NCBI GenBank assembly: GCA_920105805.1
Contig: CAKKTI010000077.1
Location: 1 to 63,828 of the forward strand
DNA from: Condylostoma magnum
Taxonomy: Eukaryota; Ciliophora; Heterotrichea; Heterotrichida; Condylostomatidae
Direction: 5' to 3'
Length of the DNA: 63,828 nt
Made by a program: the position numbers and the translations under genes. Shown here piece after piece: positions 37,454 to 49,381 of the stretch. Numbering within the stretch: position 1 is the first letter of the stretch; each line of letters starts with the position of its first letter. The notes below the pieces were generated by a model. It ran no database searches. It was not told where the DNA came from and saw only the letters and a program-made list of their open reading frames with translations.

Positions 37454-38176
37454 TTAACGCTTTTTAGGTGTTCTTAGCCTATTAATTTCATCTCTTGTTA
37501 ACGCTTTATTTGATGTATGAGTTACGGATTAATTCGATTGTATAAATGGACTTGGAGTCTAAATTTTACTTAGATCTAAACTCTAACATATGCTTTCATC
37601 CATTTACTTGAATTAATCATCGTTATAAGTAGTTTAAAAGGAACTAAGTCTTGTATCCATTTTACCATGCATTTTTCAGTCCTTTTTAATAGAATTTCGT
37701 TACAAGTTTTGTTTGTTTTGACATACTTTACCAATTGCTTGCATTAGTTAGTTTTATAATTTAATACCATTCTCTCCCAATCTATCGAGCTTGTTTTATA
37801 TAGATTTTGATCTTGATCGTTCTTTTCTAACTTATTTTTAGGTTTTTTATAATTTTCAATGTAAATGATCAACCTTACTAGACTGTTTTATTTATTTCTA
37901 CTCTTACTAGTATTTTAATCTGGTTATCTCACATAATGCCATGTTAAGGTTCTACTTGAGTGTAGTGTTTTCACTTTCTAGAAGATTTAATCTATGTCAA
38001 AGCTAGTCGGGATTTTCATCATCTTAAGCTGTTTTATATTAGTTTTTTAGTTCATTTTTAAGATTAGAATTCTCCTATTTTAATTACTCTATTTCTTCTT
38101 TTAAGGCTCTGATACCAAAGCCTGACTCAATTGAATTAGAATGAGTAGACCAGGCTGATTAGAAAGGATAGTCCAT
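37454..38176 (-). CDS. Coiled-coil protein, unknown
   Basis: 240 residues. Residues about 20-100 form heptads (IRALKEEIEQLKQENSNLKNEL, RLNLLESENTTLKQNL). The remainder is basic and Ser/Gln rich, ending NRLRTPKKR before TAA. No family is recognised. Its ATG is 11 bp downstream of the TGA of the large TPR gene on the same strand. Confidence 0.68.
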
Positions 38177-38187
38177 TTTTTAATATA

Positions 38188-41100
38188 TCATTTATTAAAT
38201 GACTTTGAGATCTTATCATTTGAGAATTCTAGTTGTTGGTAAGAGGATAGGCTTCTATTTTGCTTTATTGTTTAGGGTTGACCTTTGAAAAAAGGAGTTT
38301 TTGGGTAAAAATTGTTTGATTCACTTATGGAATTTGCTATTATTTATGTAATTAATTAGTGTATGAAATTTGGCATATCATCATCAGTATTTGATTAGAC
38401 AGATGGTTATTCAGGGGAATTATTATTTTCGGGTTGCTAGTTTTCTATAGAATTTTCATTAGATTAATATGTTGGGGAGTCATTTAGAATATTATCACTT
38501 TAAATTACTTCATCTGGGTTATTATTGGTAGTTTTAATATCTAAGCTCTATTCATCTTAACTTTTTTAAAGCTCTTCTTCCTATGCTTCGTTATCAATAT
38601 AATCGACTTAATATTATTCACTAGCTTATTCAATTAGTTATGAGTTAATTTAAATCTATTAATCATATTCTTAGTTTTGTAATAAATCAATTTATTTTTG
38701 AGAACTAATTGAATCTACTTATTCATTTTCCTATTCCATGGATTCATTTTCTTATTCCATGGATTCATTTTATTATTCCATGGATTAATTCTCCTATTCC
38801 ATGTATTCATTTGCTTATTCTACTTATTCATTTTCTTATTTCATGGATTCATTTTATTACTCCATGGATTCATTTTCTTATTCCATGGATTCATTTTCTT
38901 ATTCTACTTATTCATTTTCTTATTCCATGGATTCATTCCCTTATTCTACTTATTCATTTTCTTATTCCATGGATTCATTTTCTTATTCCATAGATTCATT
39001 TTCCTATTNNNNNNNNNNNNNNNNNNNNNNNNNNNNNNNNNNNNNNNNNNNNNNNNNNNNNNNNNNNNNNNNNNNNNNNNNNNNNNNNNNNNNNNNNNNN
39101 NNNNNNNNTTCATTTGCTTATTCTATTTATTCATTTTCTTATTCCATGCATTCATTTTCTTATTCTACTTATTCATTTTCCTATTCCATGGATTCATTTT
39201 CTTATTCTATTTATTCATTTTATTACTCCATGGATTCATTTTCTTATTCTATTTATTCATTTTATTACTCCATGGATTCATTTTATTATTCTATTTATTC
39301 ATTTTCTTATTCCATGGATTCATTTTCTTATTCCATGGATTCATTCCCTTATTCTACTTATTCATTTTCTTATTCCATGGATTCATTTTCTTATTCCATA
39401 GATTCATTTTCCTATTCTACTTATTCATTTTCTTATTCCATGGATTCATTTTCTTATTCCATGGATTCATTTTCTTATTCCATGGATTCATTTTCCTATT
39501 CTACTTATTCATTTTCTTATTCCATGTATTCATTTGCTTATTCCATGGATTCATTTTCTTATTCCATGTATTCATTTGCTTATTCCATGGATTCATTTTC
39601 TTATTCCATGTATTCATTTGCTTATTCTATTTATTCATTTTCTTATTCCATGCATTCATTTTCTTATTCTACTTATTCATTTTCCTATTCCATGGATTCA
39701 TTTTCTTATTCCATGTATTCATTTTATTACTCCATGGATTCATTTTATTACTCCATGGATTCATTTTCTTATTCTATTTATTCATTTTCTTATTCCATGG
39801 ATTCATTTTCTTATTCCATGGATTCATTTTCTTATTCCATGGATTCTTTTTCTTATTCCATGGATTCATTTTCTTATTCCATGGATTCATTTTCTTATTC
39901 CATGGATTCATTTTCCTATTCCATTGATTCATTTTCTTATTCTACTTATTCATTTTCTTATTCTACTTATTCATTTTCCTATTCCATGTATTCATTTTCC
40001 TATTCCATGTATTCATTTTCTTATTCTACTTAATAATTTTCTTATTCAATTTAATCTTAATTCTATTCTATATCCATCTCATCCTTTTAGTCATTGGAAA
40101 TATTACTTGAATTAAACTAACTTTATGATGACGTTATTTAAATATCCCCCTATTTCTCACATACAACTTTATTCTAATCTTCCCAGTTTTAATCATTATT
40201 TTATGATTTATCTTATGATTGGTTTTAATGATTCAATTATTCTTACTTTGAAGCTTATTTACTTTCTTATTGCATTTTGATTATAACTTCTTCATTAATT
40301 ACTTAGTTTTCTTTTATTTTATCTTACGATTTTCCATTATTTGAAATTTGATGAATGCTATCATTATATTAAGCTCTAACACTATAAGAGGAATCTGAAT
40401 GCTTTGTATTTTATTTAATAGATTCCTTTTAATTACTGCCCTTTTCATCTCCTTTTTACTCTTCTATTTCTGATTATTGAATCTCTTTATTAATTGAAGT
40501 ATCGTACTTTATGCTTTAATTGCTTTAATTTGAAGTATGATCAAATTCTTGCTTAATATTACTTTAATAAATATTCTATTAACTCTCATCTTTCTCATTT
40601 TCTAATATATCAGTTATTTCTTGCTAATTGGATTTATCTATAGCATTTTCTTATTGATCATCTTGATTTATTTCAGCTTTATTACTAATTCCGATTTATT
40701 ATTTCTCCTTTTAGCTTTGATCATTTTCACTTATCTACTAAATCGAAGATAGCTACAAATCAATATTTTTATCAGTAGCATTTGATTCAAACTCTTAATC
40801 AAAAATTTTATCATTGCTATTAAACTCTCCAATACTTTCATTTTATCTGTCCTCAATATCATTAATATTAATTGATATTTATGACACAGTTTTCCTATTA
40901 ATCTTTTAATTAGAAGATACACGATGCAGTCTTGCACTGCCATAAGAAAGATTATTTTATTTCTATTAAGGGGAAAAGCTTTTTTTCTCTTTACTCTCCT
41001 AATCAATACTATTAATCTGAGAATAATCAAGATATATGCAATTTGTGTTTTTATCTTAAACTTAGTACTCCTTTTGAGTAATTTCTAGATAATACACATT

Positions 41101-42474
41101 CTAAAACTAAAGAACCACTAATTAATTAAGCCCATCAAACTCAGAATCCGTTAAAATAGCTGCTTCACTTTACTCTTCAGATTGTTCTTATATTTCTTAT
41201 TGTATTTCCTGACTATTCTCCGTATAAATTTCTTAAATCCCACAATTAATACTTTAATTTGGTTTCTACACAATTTACTAGGTTTATCTACCTTCAATAT
41301 TAATCTGTCCACTTTACGAGGTGTTATGCTTATCTAGTCTAGCTCTATTGGGAGGAATTACAATCTACTAATTAAACGAGCTATCATGAACACTTAAGGT
41401 TCTTTAATTAGGGGCAATATTGATTCCTGAATGGTTTAATTGTTATAACTTTTAATCATTACTTGAAATTTTCTACGGCGGAATTGGAGGCTTTTCTGCA
41501 ATTATTTTTTCCTTACGATTCCTTTTCTATGTTAGTTTCTTTGATAACTTAGCTCCGTATTCGAAAGTGACAGGCTATTAGCTTTCTATCTAAAGTTGTC
41601 TACTGTTTCTCTGCATATTTTGGTATATAGGTGGAGTCGCTTGTTCTCTAAAAATAGCTTCAATATTAGGTGAATACTAGACACCACTATACACAGTTTA
41701 AGTGGTTTTTAACTATTCCCTTAAGAACTCTTTTTCTTGTTGCCAGGCTGGCTTATTCATTTAGTTCTAGGCCAATTTTATAGCACTTTCCTAAGCAGTT
41801 TTCAGCATTTTGACCATTTTTCTATCTTATGGTAGAGTTTTCTATGCTTGATCTACTGCGTGGTTATAATACATTAAACACTCTGTGTATCTTTTAAGGT
41901 GTTCTAGCTCAACTCCTAGATTATAATATGCTACAGTGAGTTGAGTTGAATATTTCCTTTTAACAAATTCTTACTTTTTATCAAAAGTAGCACTCATTAT
42001 TAAATCTTGCATTATAATTACAGCATGCATTGCATGCTCCATTGCTTACTAATGTTGCCCCAATTGGCTAAAAACTGCACAAAGGTTTAATCTGGTATTG
42101 GGAAGATCTTCTATAGAAAGTGCTTTTTGCAAGTATTTCAAAGCAAGTCTTTCTTTGTGAACTCTTCTGTAGTAACATGCTATGTTATTATAGGTCTACT
42201 GTAGTTAATCGCTGTACTAAGGGCTTTACTGTTTTGCACGGTTTACTAGTGTTTCAGCTCGTTTTAAATATTGCACTGCATTTTCTAAGTTTTCAGACTG
42301 TAAAAGCTTAGATGCTGTTTCATTACAAGCCTTTATTATCTTTTCCTCCTATTGAAAAGACTATTGACTATTAGGCCCATATGTGATTTGTAGTTATTAC
42401 AGCTCGGTCTCTAGCTAATCTATCTAACTTGACTGCTTAATGGGATATTTACGCCGCATATTCCTACTTTTCAT
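38188..42474 (-). CDS. TPR protein with acidic Gln-rich tail and heptad tandem repeats
   Basis: About 1428 codons including a 100-base assembly gap. Residues about 40-240 carry TPR units (YNNIACYYRRVHKERLALKYLQKAL, NLCAVFSQLGQHQQAMEHAMHAV, AYYNLGVELEHLKRYTECLMYYNHAV). Then comes a long Ser/Gln/Asn/Glu-rich region and, from about residue 805, some 60 heptads of the type NE[SYQ][MV]EQE, in which Q is TAA or TAG. The tail after the array is again acidic and ends SKSFNK TGA. A role as a scaffold is inferred from the TPRs only. With the universal code this strand looks broken at every repeat. Confidence 0.78.
38715..40060 (-). repeat. 21-bp coding tandem repeat (heptad array)
   Basis: About 60 units of 21 bp; on the plus strand the unit is TTCTTATTCCATGGATTCAT plus T, with variants in the CATGG part (CATGT, TACTT, TATTT). 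On the coding strand the unit is NE[SYQ][MV]EQE. Longer blocks of several units recur (the block just left of the gap recurs near 39305-39420, and the block right of the gap recurs near 39616-39700), so the array grew by segmental duplication. Real length is unknown because of the gap. Confidence 0.92.
39009..39108. other. Assembly gap (100 N)
   Basis: Exactly 100 undetermined bases inside the 21-bp array, a standard scaffold gap. The number of repeat units missing or duplicated here is unknown. Confidence 1.
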
Positions 42475-42533
42475 ATTTGTATATAACTGAAGTTTAAAAA
42501 TTAGAAAATGTAACAAGTTTTAAGCCTTTATGA

Positions 42534-43094
42534 TTAAATAATATACTCATGTAAGTACTTTGACGAAATTTGAATGGATGAGTCGCTGTCACTTTCTAAT
42601 TATATATCAGGAACTTTAATAGAGTCGAAATCAGCTTGAATTTTGACTGATTTTTTAGTACTTGGCCTTTGGTTACTGAATGCTCTAGGCTTATTTGACA
42701 TTTCATACTTTTTTATCCTTAAAAACCTTTTTGGCTAAGATTTTATACTATTGATGCTTATAGGACTAGCCCGCCGGGTTGAGCTTTACGAATCTAGTAG
42801 TTTTGTGCCAGAAACTTTAATTCTGTTTAAATTTATGTTCTCCTTGCCTTGACTTGGAGGCTTTCCTGTAGTATTATTTAATTTAATTCGTTTTATTGCG
42901 GTTAAAGGCCTATTTTATAGTATTTCTTAAGTGCGTCTTATTAATCTTGTATCAATTCGACAGAAGAATCTTGGAGTATTATGTGGAGAACTTTGTTTTG
43001 AGTAAGAGCTGCTAAGCCTATTGTGTGGTATATTTATCTTAGTAGATTTTATGGCTAAATCTTAAAATTCTCGTTTTGAAAGGAATTTTGACAT
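42534..43094 (-). CDS. Basic Ser/Lys/Arg-rich protein, unknown
   Basis: 186 residues: MSKFLSKREFQDLAIKSTK at the start, a basic middle (LTAIKRIKLNNTTGKPPSQGK, SSTRRASPISINSIK) and an acidic end (LESDSDSSIQISSKYLHEY). No domain is recognised. It ends at TAA 42534-42536. The divergent neighbour starts 25 bp away. Confidence 0.6.
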
Positions 43095-43119
43095 TTTGAA
43101 TTATTAAAAAACACCTAAA

Positions 43120-43824
43120 ATGGGATGTTGTAGTACTAGAAGTTATAGATCTGAGTATAATAAGTTTGATAATTTGATTTAATTGGAAAAAGAAGCAAAA
43201 AGAGTTGAGAATTAGAGTTTTTGGGCTAAGGTTAAGCTGAATTAATTAAAAACTGCTATTAGAGAAAATTCATAAAGTAGTGAAATAGATACTAGGAGTT
43301 TTATTGCTATTATGTGTTAAATTGGATTGGAGGATCCTATAAGTTAGTTAAACTGCCAGGACTCATAAAACTTTTATTTCATCAAGTCGTTGCTTTCAAG
43401 AGGGAAGTATATGTATAATAGACTATTGTTATCAACCATCTTATTATAAAATGTATCATCTGGCAAAAAAGCTGGATTAATCTATAAACTATTCAAAAAG
43501 ACAAGGAATATTATTTAAAAGCAAGATGTTATGTAAATTATCAAAGAAATCAAGTACTGTTCTATATGGATAACACTTAATTTACTTAAAAATGACAGAA
43601 ATATACAGAAATTAGTTGAATATTAGTTACTACTGGAAAAGACAGATAATAATATTTTGGTTAATTTAACAAATGACCTGGCCTTTAACAACTAAGCAGT
43701 ATCAATTTAGCAATTCAAAGATGCTTTTAATAACGATTAACAAGAAATTCTGCATCCGAGTGGCTTTAGATTATATTTACTCAATAACTCCTAGTTTACT
43801 AATAACTTAATAATTATTAAATGA
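43120..43824 (+). CDS. Probable lipid-anchored protein, unknown
   Basis: 234 residues. The N-terminus MGCCSTRSYRSEYNKFD carries the Gly2 and Cys3/Cys4 expected for myristoylation plus palmitoylation. The rest is helical (LEKEAKRVENQSFWAKVKLNQL, LLLSTILLQNV, KYCSIWITLNLLKND) with no recognised domain. The only in-frame TGA at the end, 43822-43824, is used as the stop. Confidence 0.62.
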
Positions 43825-43864
43825 ACGAAATTCAAAGCTAAAACCTAATACTAAATATAAATTA

Positions 43865-44491
43865 TTAAACTTTTATTTTCAGATTAGTTTTACAGGATAT
43901 ATTTTTCTTGCTTTTTATCTATTTTCTCCCTAATTTCAATGGTCTAATAATTTCTTAGTGATTTAATGGAGGTAAAGTAGATGAATTAAATACACTAAAT
44001 ATACCTTCTCCTACAAATAATCCCTTCGTCTATGGCCTTCTTCTTCCATCTCGCGTTGAATTTCTACTGGGCAGCCTATCCCCAGCGATTTAAGGCGATT
44101 CAACTTTGTTTAGTTTGAAATATTGGTCAAGTGTTACATTTCTAAAGGCCTAGGCGTTTAAAGTTGAACTACTTTTGCTGTCAGTATCGTGTTCTTGAAC
44201 TTTTTGAATCTTTTAAGCTATATGCTTTTAGGATCTTGGAGACATTATAGTAGTTGGTAGTTCGTAGTTGTTGGGAACTGACCGTCTACTGTCCTTTATT
44301 ATACCTCTGGTTTTAACACATCTCGGGTAAGGGGTTTCATGTTTTTTTAAATCATTGTAATCTTAAAGTTGATTCATTTTGTTTTATTGCCTTTCTGGGT
44401 CTAGAAAATCAGACTTCAAATATCTTGCTTTTAATCTAAAACTAGGTGGATTGTAATTCCTGGATTGCATGGATCTTTTCTTCCTATTCAT
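43865..44491 (-). CDS. Basic protein of unknown function
   Basis: 208 residues, rich in Arg, Lys, Ser and Pro: SRNYNPPSFRLKARYLKSDFLDPERQ near the start, RVPNNYELP-like middle and RRRPQTKGLFVGEG later. It ends TAA TAA. No family is recognised. It converges with the lipid-anchored protein gene, about 40 bp apart. Confidence 0.6.
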
Positions 44492-44830
44492 CTTTAGTAT
44501 TAAATTTTGTGAATGGGTTAATAAGTATGATAATATTTTGTTTTAGCATTGTATGTATTGTGTTCCGAAATATTATGTTAGTTATCATATCGGTTGGATA
44601 AATTAGGTATGATAAGGTAAATTATTTACTTCTTTTCATTATGATTTTAATCAAGTGGAATTATCGATAATTTGACTGTTTGTACTTTAAAAGTGTAGTT
44701 ATAAATATTATAATGTAGTAGTCTAACTAAGATATGCTTTAATTTCTATATTTATAGCTATTTATTGATGTTTTATTAAGTAACAATTAGATATAAAGTC
44801 ATACAATTATTTCTATACTTTAAAATGTAG
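44492..44830. other. AT-rich spacer without recognised gene
   Basis: About 340 bp between two minus-strand genes. The sequence is very AT-rich with runs such as ATTATAATG; no conserved-looking frame, RNA gene or repeat was found. Confidence 0.6.
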
Positions 44831-46060
44831 CTAGTTTATGCATAATCTAATATAAGAAAAATTCTTTTTAACTATTAATATCAAATTTACTAACATTTCT
44901 TCTCTGAATATTTTAATCATAAAGAGCTCGTATCCCATTTTTGAGTAGCATATTAGGGAGTCTTCTCTTTATTTGTCCTATTTCCTCCTATATCCGTTTT
45001 ATCATATTACTACTAGAATTTGTTAGCATTTTAGCTAAACTTTTCTTTGAACTTAGTTATTTTATTTCAGTCTCAATTCATGTACTGATTTAGTATTGGA
45101 AATACCTTCTAACTTCGCTATTTACAGTTTATACTCCAGGCGAATCTAAATTCTAATCTCCATTCTTTTACGCCTCAGTAAATAACTAATTAATGATCTC
45201 CTATCCAAATCCTTTATTCAAAATCATTATCTATTTTATTTAACATATTATTTTAGTAATGTAGCTTTTATTGCAATCTTAGCACTCTTTATTTTATAAA
45301 ATATGTCATAAATTAACTATGCTTAAAACCTCAAGTGCCCAACGTTTATTTATTCTAAACTGGCAAATCCTTATACAAATTTATGATAATTTTAGTCTCT
45401 TAGATAAGAAACTGATAGAATAATGTTCTCTAGATACTCTTCTCCTTTATTGTCTTATTATCATAATTCAATTTATATTTCTTAATACTGGTTTAAAACT
45501 TTGCTTATCTGACTATCCTTCACATAAACTGGATTAAAATATGAGTAGATTATCAAGTTTTATAGTTAAATAAAAGCTTTTCCCCATCCATAACTCATCA
45601 GAGTTTAAATCCACTTATTAAAGCTAAAGTTTGATCTAGTTTTTATCATTATTTTACTTTCCTTTCCTATCAAATCTCTACTATTATTATTCTTAGAAAG
45701 TTTAATCTATTTTTCTAATGTAGGTTGTAGCATTGTTTTTAGTTTATTGCTTTAATTAAAGTAGTTTTGTTATTTCAGTTTCAAAATAGACTGTAAATTG
45801 ATGTCTGGTTAAAGATTCTGAAAAATTGTCAGCTTGAATAGGTCGGCGAATGAATTTGCAACTTAATGTCTATGGACTCGAGGCTCTCCTTTAGATATGA
45901 AAGAAAATAAACATTCTAGTTCTATTACTACGCATATTTATAAAGCATGATTTTAGTTATTAGGATAGTAAAGGGATTTTTAATCAAATTCTGTTTAATG
46001 GATTATTTAATAATTCAATAGTGTGTTGAAATTGTGATTAATATGATGTATTCTAGTCAT
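44831..46060 (-). CDS. Unrecognised protein with helical C-terminal half
   Basis: 409 residues. Gln, Lys, Leu and Ile are abundant. Segments that look structured include FADLFKLTIFQNLQ, FNKWIQTLMSYGWGKAFIQ and GEEYLENIILSVSYLRDQNYHKFVQGFASLEQ. The basic C-terminus contains RRSLISYLLRRKRMEIR. The frame was chosen over two alternatives because it keeps long amphipathic and acidic stretches from the ATG to the TAG at 44831. No family is recognised. Confidence 0.55.
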
Positions 46061-46342
46061 TTAAATGTTTATAGGTAATTATATTGTGGTTTATATTTTA
46101 AATATTGAAATTTTGCATTCCTAGTATTTGATTATTATTCCAATGCTATTTGTTTAACCAATAATTCCCTATGAGAAATATAAATAAGCTTTTAATTCAG
46201 GAATATTTTGGTATAATCTATTAATCTATACATTAACTAAGAAAAATAAAATCAAGTACTTTCACAATCTACAACCTTCAATGCAAAACCTACTGACTAA
46301 TCTTCCTATAATTCCCCCGACAATATCAACTAATTAATAAAA

Positions 46343-46933
46343 ATGGAAGGAAGACGGGATTACTTATACGAAACTCTTCCTAACAAGTACTTTGTCCAAA
46401 GAAACGACCTAGTCATAGGAAGAGTTATCAACCGCTAAGGTGAACATTACAAAATTGACATCGGAGACAGATTTCCAGCCCTCCTCTAGTTTTATGACTT
46501 TGAGGGAGCTAGCAAAAGAAACAGGCCTATACTAGAAAACAACGACTTATTATTTGCAAGAGTTCTTGAATCCAGTAAATTCATGAGTAGTATTCTAACC
46601 TGCAAGTCAGACTTAAACAAAAAATCATGAAGCTCCGGGGAATCCTCATTTGGACCTTTATAAGAAGGCTTTACAATACATGTTCCTGTACATTTAAGCT
46701 AATTGTAAGTTTTAAACAGCCTTCTTAATGATTTTGGACAGTAATAGCTTAAGGAGATTGGAAAGCTGTTTAAATTTGATTGTATAATCGGATATAATGG
46801 GTTTATCTGGATAAAATCGCCTAATCATGTAGCAACCGCATATTTAGCCAATTTGATCCCAAATATACGAGATTACTCAGACCAGGAATTCACGGAGAGA
46901 TTAAATGGATTAGTTAATCTTATCGATAATTAA
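46343..46933 (+). CDS. EXOSC3: RNA exosome subunit RRP40
   Basis: 196 residues. RNDLVIGRVINRQGEHYKIDIG opens an S1-type fold; EGASKRNRPILENNDLLFARVL and the KH-type GYNGFIWIKSP follow, as in RRP40/EXOSC3, one of the three cap proteins of the exosome. N-terminal sequence before the S1 fold is short. The TAA stop is separated by a single base from the ATG of the next gene on the same strand. Confidence 0.92.
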
Positions 46934-46934
46934 A

Positions 46935-47846
46935 ATGGAGGATAATCTTACAGCCTGTTCGTCTAGGGAAAACATTCTAGCAGCTTTGGAAGTAAATAGC
47001 GATATTTCTAGAATCGCGGAAATTTTAGAAATTGATAATCAAAATCTACAGGCCCATTAGGCTTCTGGAGCTATTAGTTCAGAAACCCTAGAAATAGTCT
47101 ATAATTGTATTACAAAGGGACTTAACCTGCAGGATATTTCGAATATTTTAAGCATTGAGTATAAACTCTTGAAGAATGCTGTGAAGAGAACAGAGATATA
47201 GTAAGATTGATAGGAAAAAGTGTTAAATACATTTTTCAGGGAACTGTCGGAATTTCGATGTCCTATTAGAAAATAATTAATCAGTGATCCTGTAAATGCT
47301 ATCGACGGGTTCACTTATGAACGATAAGCTATTATTGAGCATTTACAGTAGAGCAATATCAGTCCTTCAAATGGCAAACCAATGGATTTGTATGCTGATG
47401 ACGGCAGCTTGTAATTAAATCCTAATAATAAATACATAGGCGATTTAAAAGTATACTGCGAGACTAGAATTTTTGACTATCTTGTGTTTTATTAGAACTT
47501 TACAACTTTTAATTGCACTGAAAGCTTAAAAACAACTTGCTAAATCATAATAGAAATTTTTAGAGTTATATAAGATGAATGCGATCTGAAATTAATGGCA
47601 AAATTTCTGAAATCGGCTTATCAAATTTAAGGCTAAATTGAGAGTATATTTCAGATTTCTGATCAATAGCTCAGAAATTAACTAAGGGAGTCTGTTTAAA
47701 GCCTGCCGGCTGATATATAGGAATCTGTGTATGAAAGTTTTAGAAGAAATTTTGAAAGAAAGAGGAATCAAAGGCGAATGGCAAGAAAGGAAAGGCCAGA
47801 GTTTCTTACAACTAATATAGAGGGATTGGATGAAATAAATGACTGA
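46935..47846 (+). CDS. U-box domain protein (putative E3 ubiquitin ligase)
   Basis: 303 residues. An N-terminal helical part (about residues 1-95) precedes a U-box: FRCPIRKQLISDPVNAIDGFTYER, then IIEHLQQ and SPSNGKPM. U-box proteins recruit E2 enzymes, and the CPI...DPV..DG.TYER pattern is complete. The C-terminus is helical and basic (RRNFERKRNQRRMARKERPE). It ends TGA TAA. It starts 1 bp after the RRP40 stop in a different frame, so read-through fusion is not possible. Confidence 0.85.
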
Positions 47847-47998
47847 TAATTATGGTAATCATAAATTGTTTAAATCAGCTGCTTAAAATTTTATTATATG
47901 GTAGAATTTTATTGGGTAGTAAAGTTATACAATAGTTGTTTGTTATTTCATAGATTAAATTTCAGCGATTGTATTTTTAGACAATTTCATATTTAAAA

Positions 47999-49093
47999 AT
48001 GCAAAATTTTGAAATTCAAGGTAAGATCGGGGAAGGTGCTTTTAGCTAAGTTTTCAAAGTCAGAAGGTTCTCAGACAATACAACATACGCAATGAAATAG
48101 GTCCGCTTTAGACAACTGAAGCCTAAGGAACGACAAAATGCTTTGAATGAGATTCGAATACTAGCCTCAATAAATCATCCTAATGTGATAGCATACAAGG
48201 AAGCATTTTTTAATGAAAACACTCTTTGTATCATAATGGAACATGCTAATGAGGGAGATCTACTTAAAAAGATTAATAATCACTAGCGTCGCAATAATCT
48301 AATCCCAGAATCTGAAATATGGAAAATTTCCTTATAAATAGTTCAAGGTCTAAAATCACTACATGAAAGCCATGTCCTACACAGAGATTTAAAATGTGCA
48401 AATATTTTCACTAGAAGAGATGGAGGAGTAAAACTAGGGGATTTAAATGTATCAAAAATAGCAAAATACGGTATGGTGTATACTTAGACTGGAACTCCTT
48501 ATTATGCTAGTCCTGAAGTTTGGAAAGATAGACCTTATAATAGTAAAAGTGATATATGGTCCTTAGGCTGTGTCATATACGAAGTGACAGCTCTTAGGCC
48601 TCCTTTCCATGGCCGCGATATGAAAGCATTGTTTAGATAGGTTATTAGAGGGAGTTACTCAGATATACCGAAATGTTACAGCTAAGATTTAAGAAGCTTT
48701 ATAAAGGCGTTATTATAAACAAATCCTAGCTTACGGCCCAACTGCAGTGAAATTTTACAACTCCCGTATATAAAAAAACATCTAGAGTAACTTGATATGT
48801 AAGATTAACCTAATGTTTAGTTGCTTTAAACTATCAAATTAGATAATAATCTAAGAGCTTTGAGTGAAAGACTGCCGAAGCCGAAATATGAAAACTTAGA
48901 GCGAACAAGGACGCTTTCTAATTAAAACAAAGAAAATATATTCAGATAGAATAGTTTTGGGCCTTAAAAATCCTCAAGATTTAGTTCAGCGGATGCTAGA
49001 AGAAATTCACTTATAAGGGAACGTAAGCTACCTGAAAGTCGATTGCCTCCCTTATCAAGAAAACTTTAGTAGTAATACAAAATTAAAATTTGA
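47999..49093 (+). CDS. NEK-family protein kinase, FA2-like
   Basis: 364 residues. [38 protein letters not shown] and [12 protein letters not shown] are present. The DFG motif is replaced by DLN, as in the FA2-type NEKs that act at the transition zone and in deflagellation. The tail after residue 265 is basic and Gln/Ser rich. In frame near the end are TAG TAG TAA (49067-49075) and then TGA (49091-49093), so the exact terminus is ambiguous by a few residues. Confidence 0.9.
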
Positions 49094-49178
49094 CATAAGT
49101 TGCTGTTTATGTTTTTTATCATAAGAGTATTTTAAGTAATTTTCCTATATTTGTACTATAAATACACATCTAATGCAT

Positions 49179-49183
49179 AAAAA
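49179..49183 (-). terminator. RNA polymerase III terminator of tRNA-Gly
   Basis: Five T on the minus strand one base after the acceptor stem of the tRNA gene. Confidence 0.75.
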
Positions 49184-49184
49184 T

Positions 49185-49254
49185 GCATCAGCCGGGAATT
49201 GAACCCGGGTCACAACGATGGCAACGTCGTATTCTACCTCTAAACTACTGATGC
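49185..49254 (-). tRNA. tRNA-Gly (GCC anticodon)
   Basis: 70 nt fold into a full cloverleaf: acceptor GCATCAG/CTGATGC (7 bp), anticodon stem CGACG/CGTTG with one G-U pair, loop TTGCCAT with anticodon GCC, and T arm CCGGG-TTCAATT-CCCGG. A-box and B-box promoter elements (GGTTCAATTCC) lie inside. No intron. CCA is not encoded. It is the only tRNA in the window, and it is not one of the unusual Gln or Trp tRNAs the code requires. Confidence 0.95.
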
Positions 49255-49381
49255 TTAAATATTATCCCAATTATCTAGTCTTAAATTAACTAACCTTGCA
49301 TTCCTACCTCGATATACACAATCCTTTTTCCCTACCTTTCCAAAACAACTTAAAAGAAAACCTCTCATTTTATATAAATTT

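Noticed and set aside
38801-40033. 410-codon plus-strand frame of Tyr/Ser/Phe/Asp heptads
   Set aside because: It is the antisense of the NE[SYQ][MV]EQE array; the minus strand continues on both sides into a sensible protein, the plus strand does not.
38715-40060. CRISPR array
   Set aside because: Units are contiguous with no unique spacers and encode an in-frame protein repeat.
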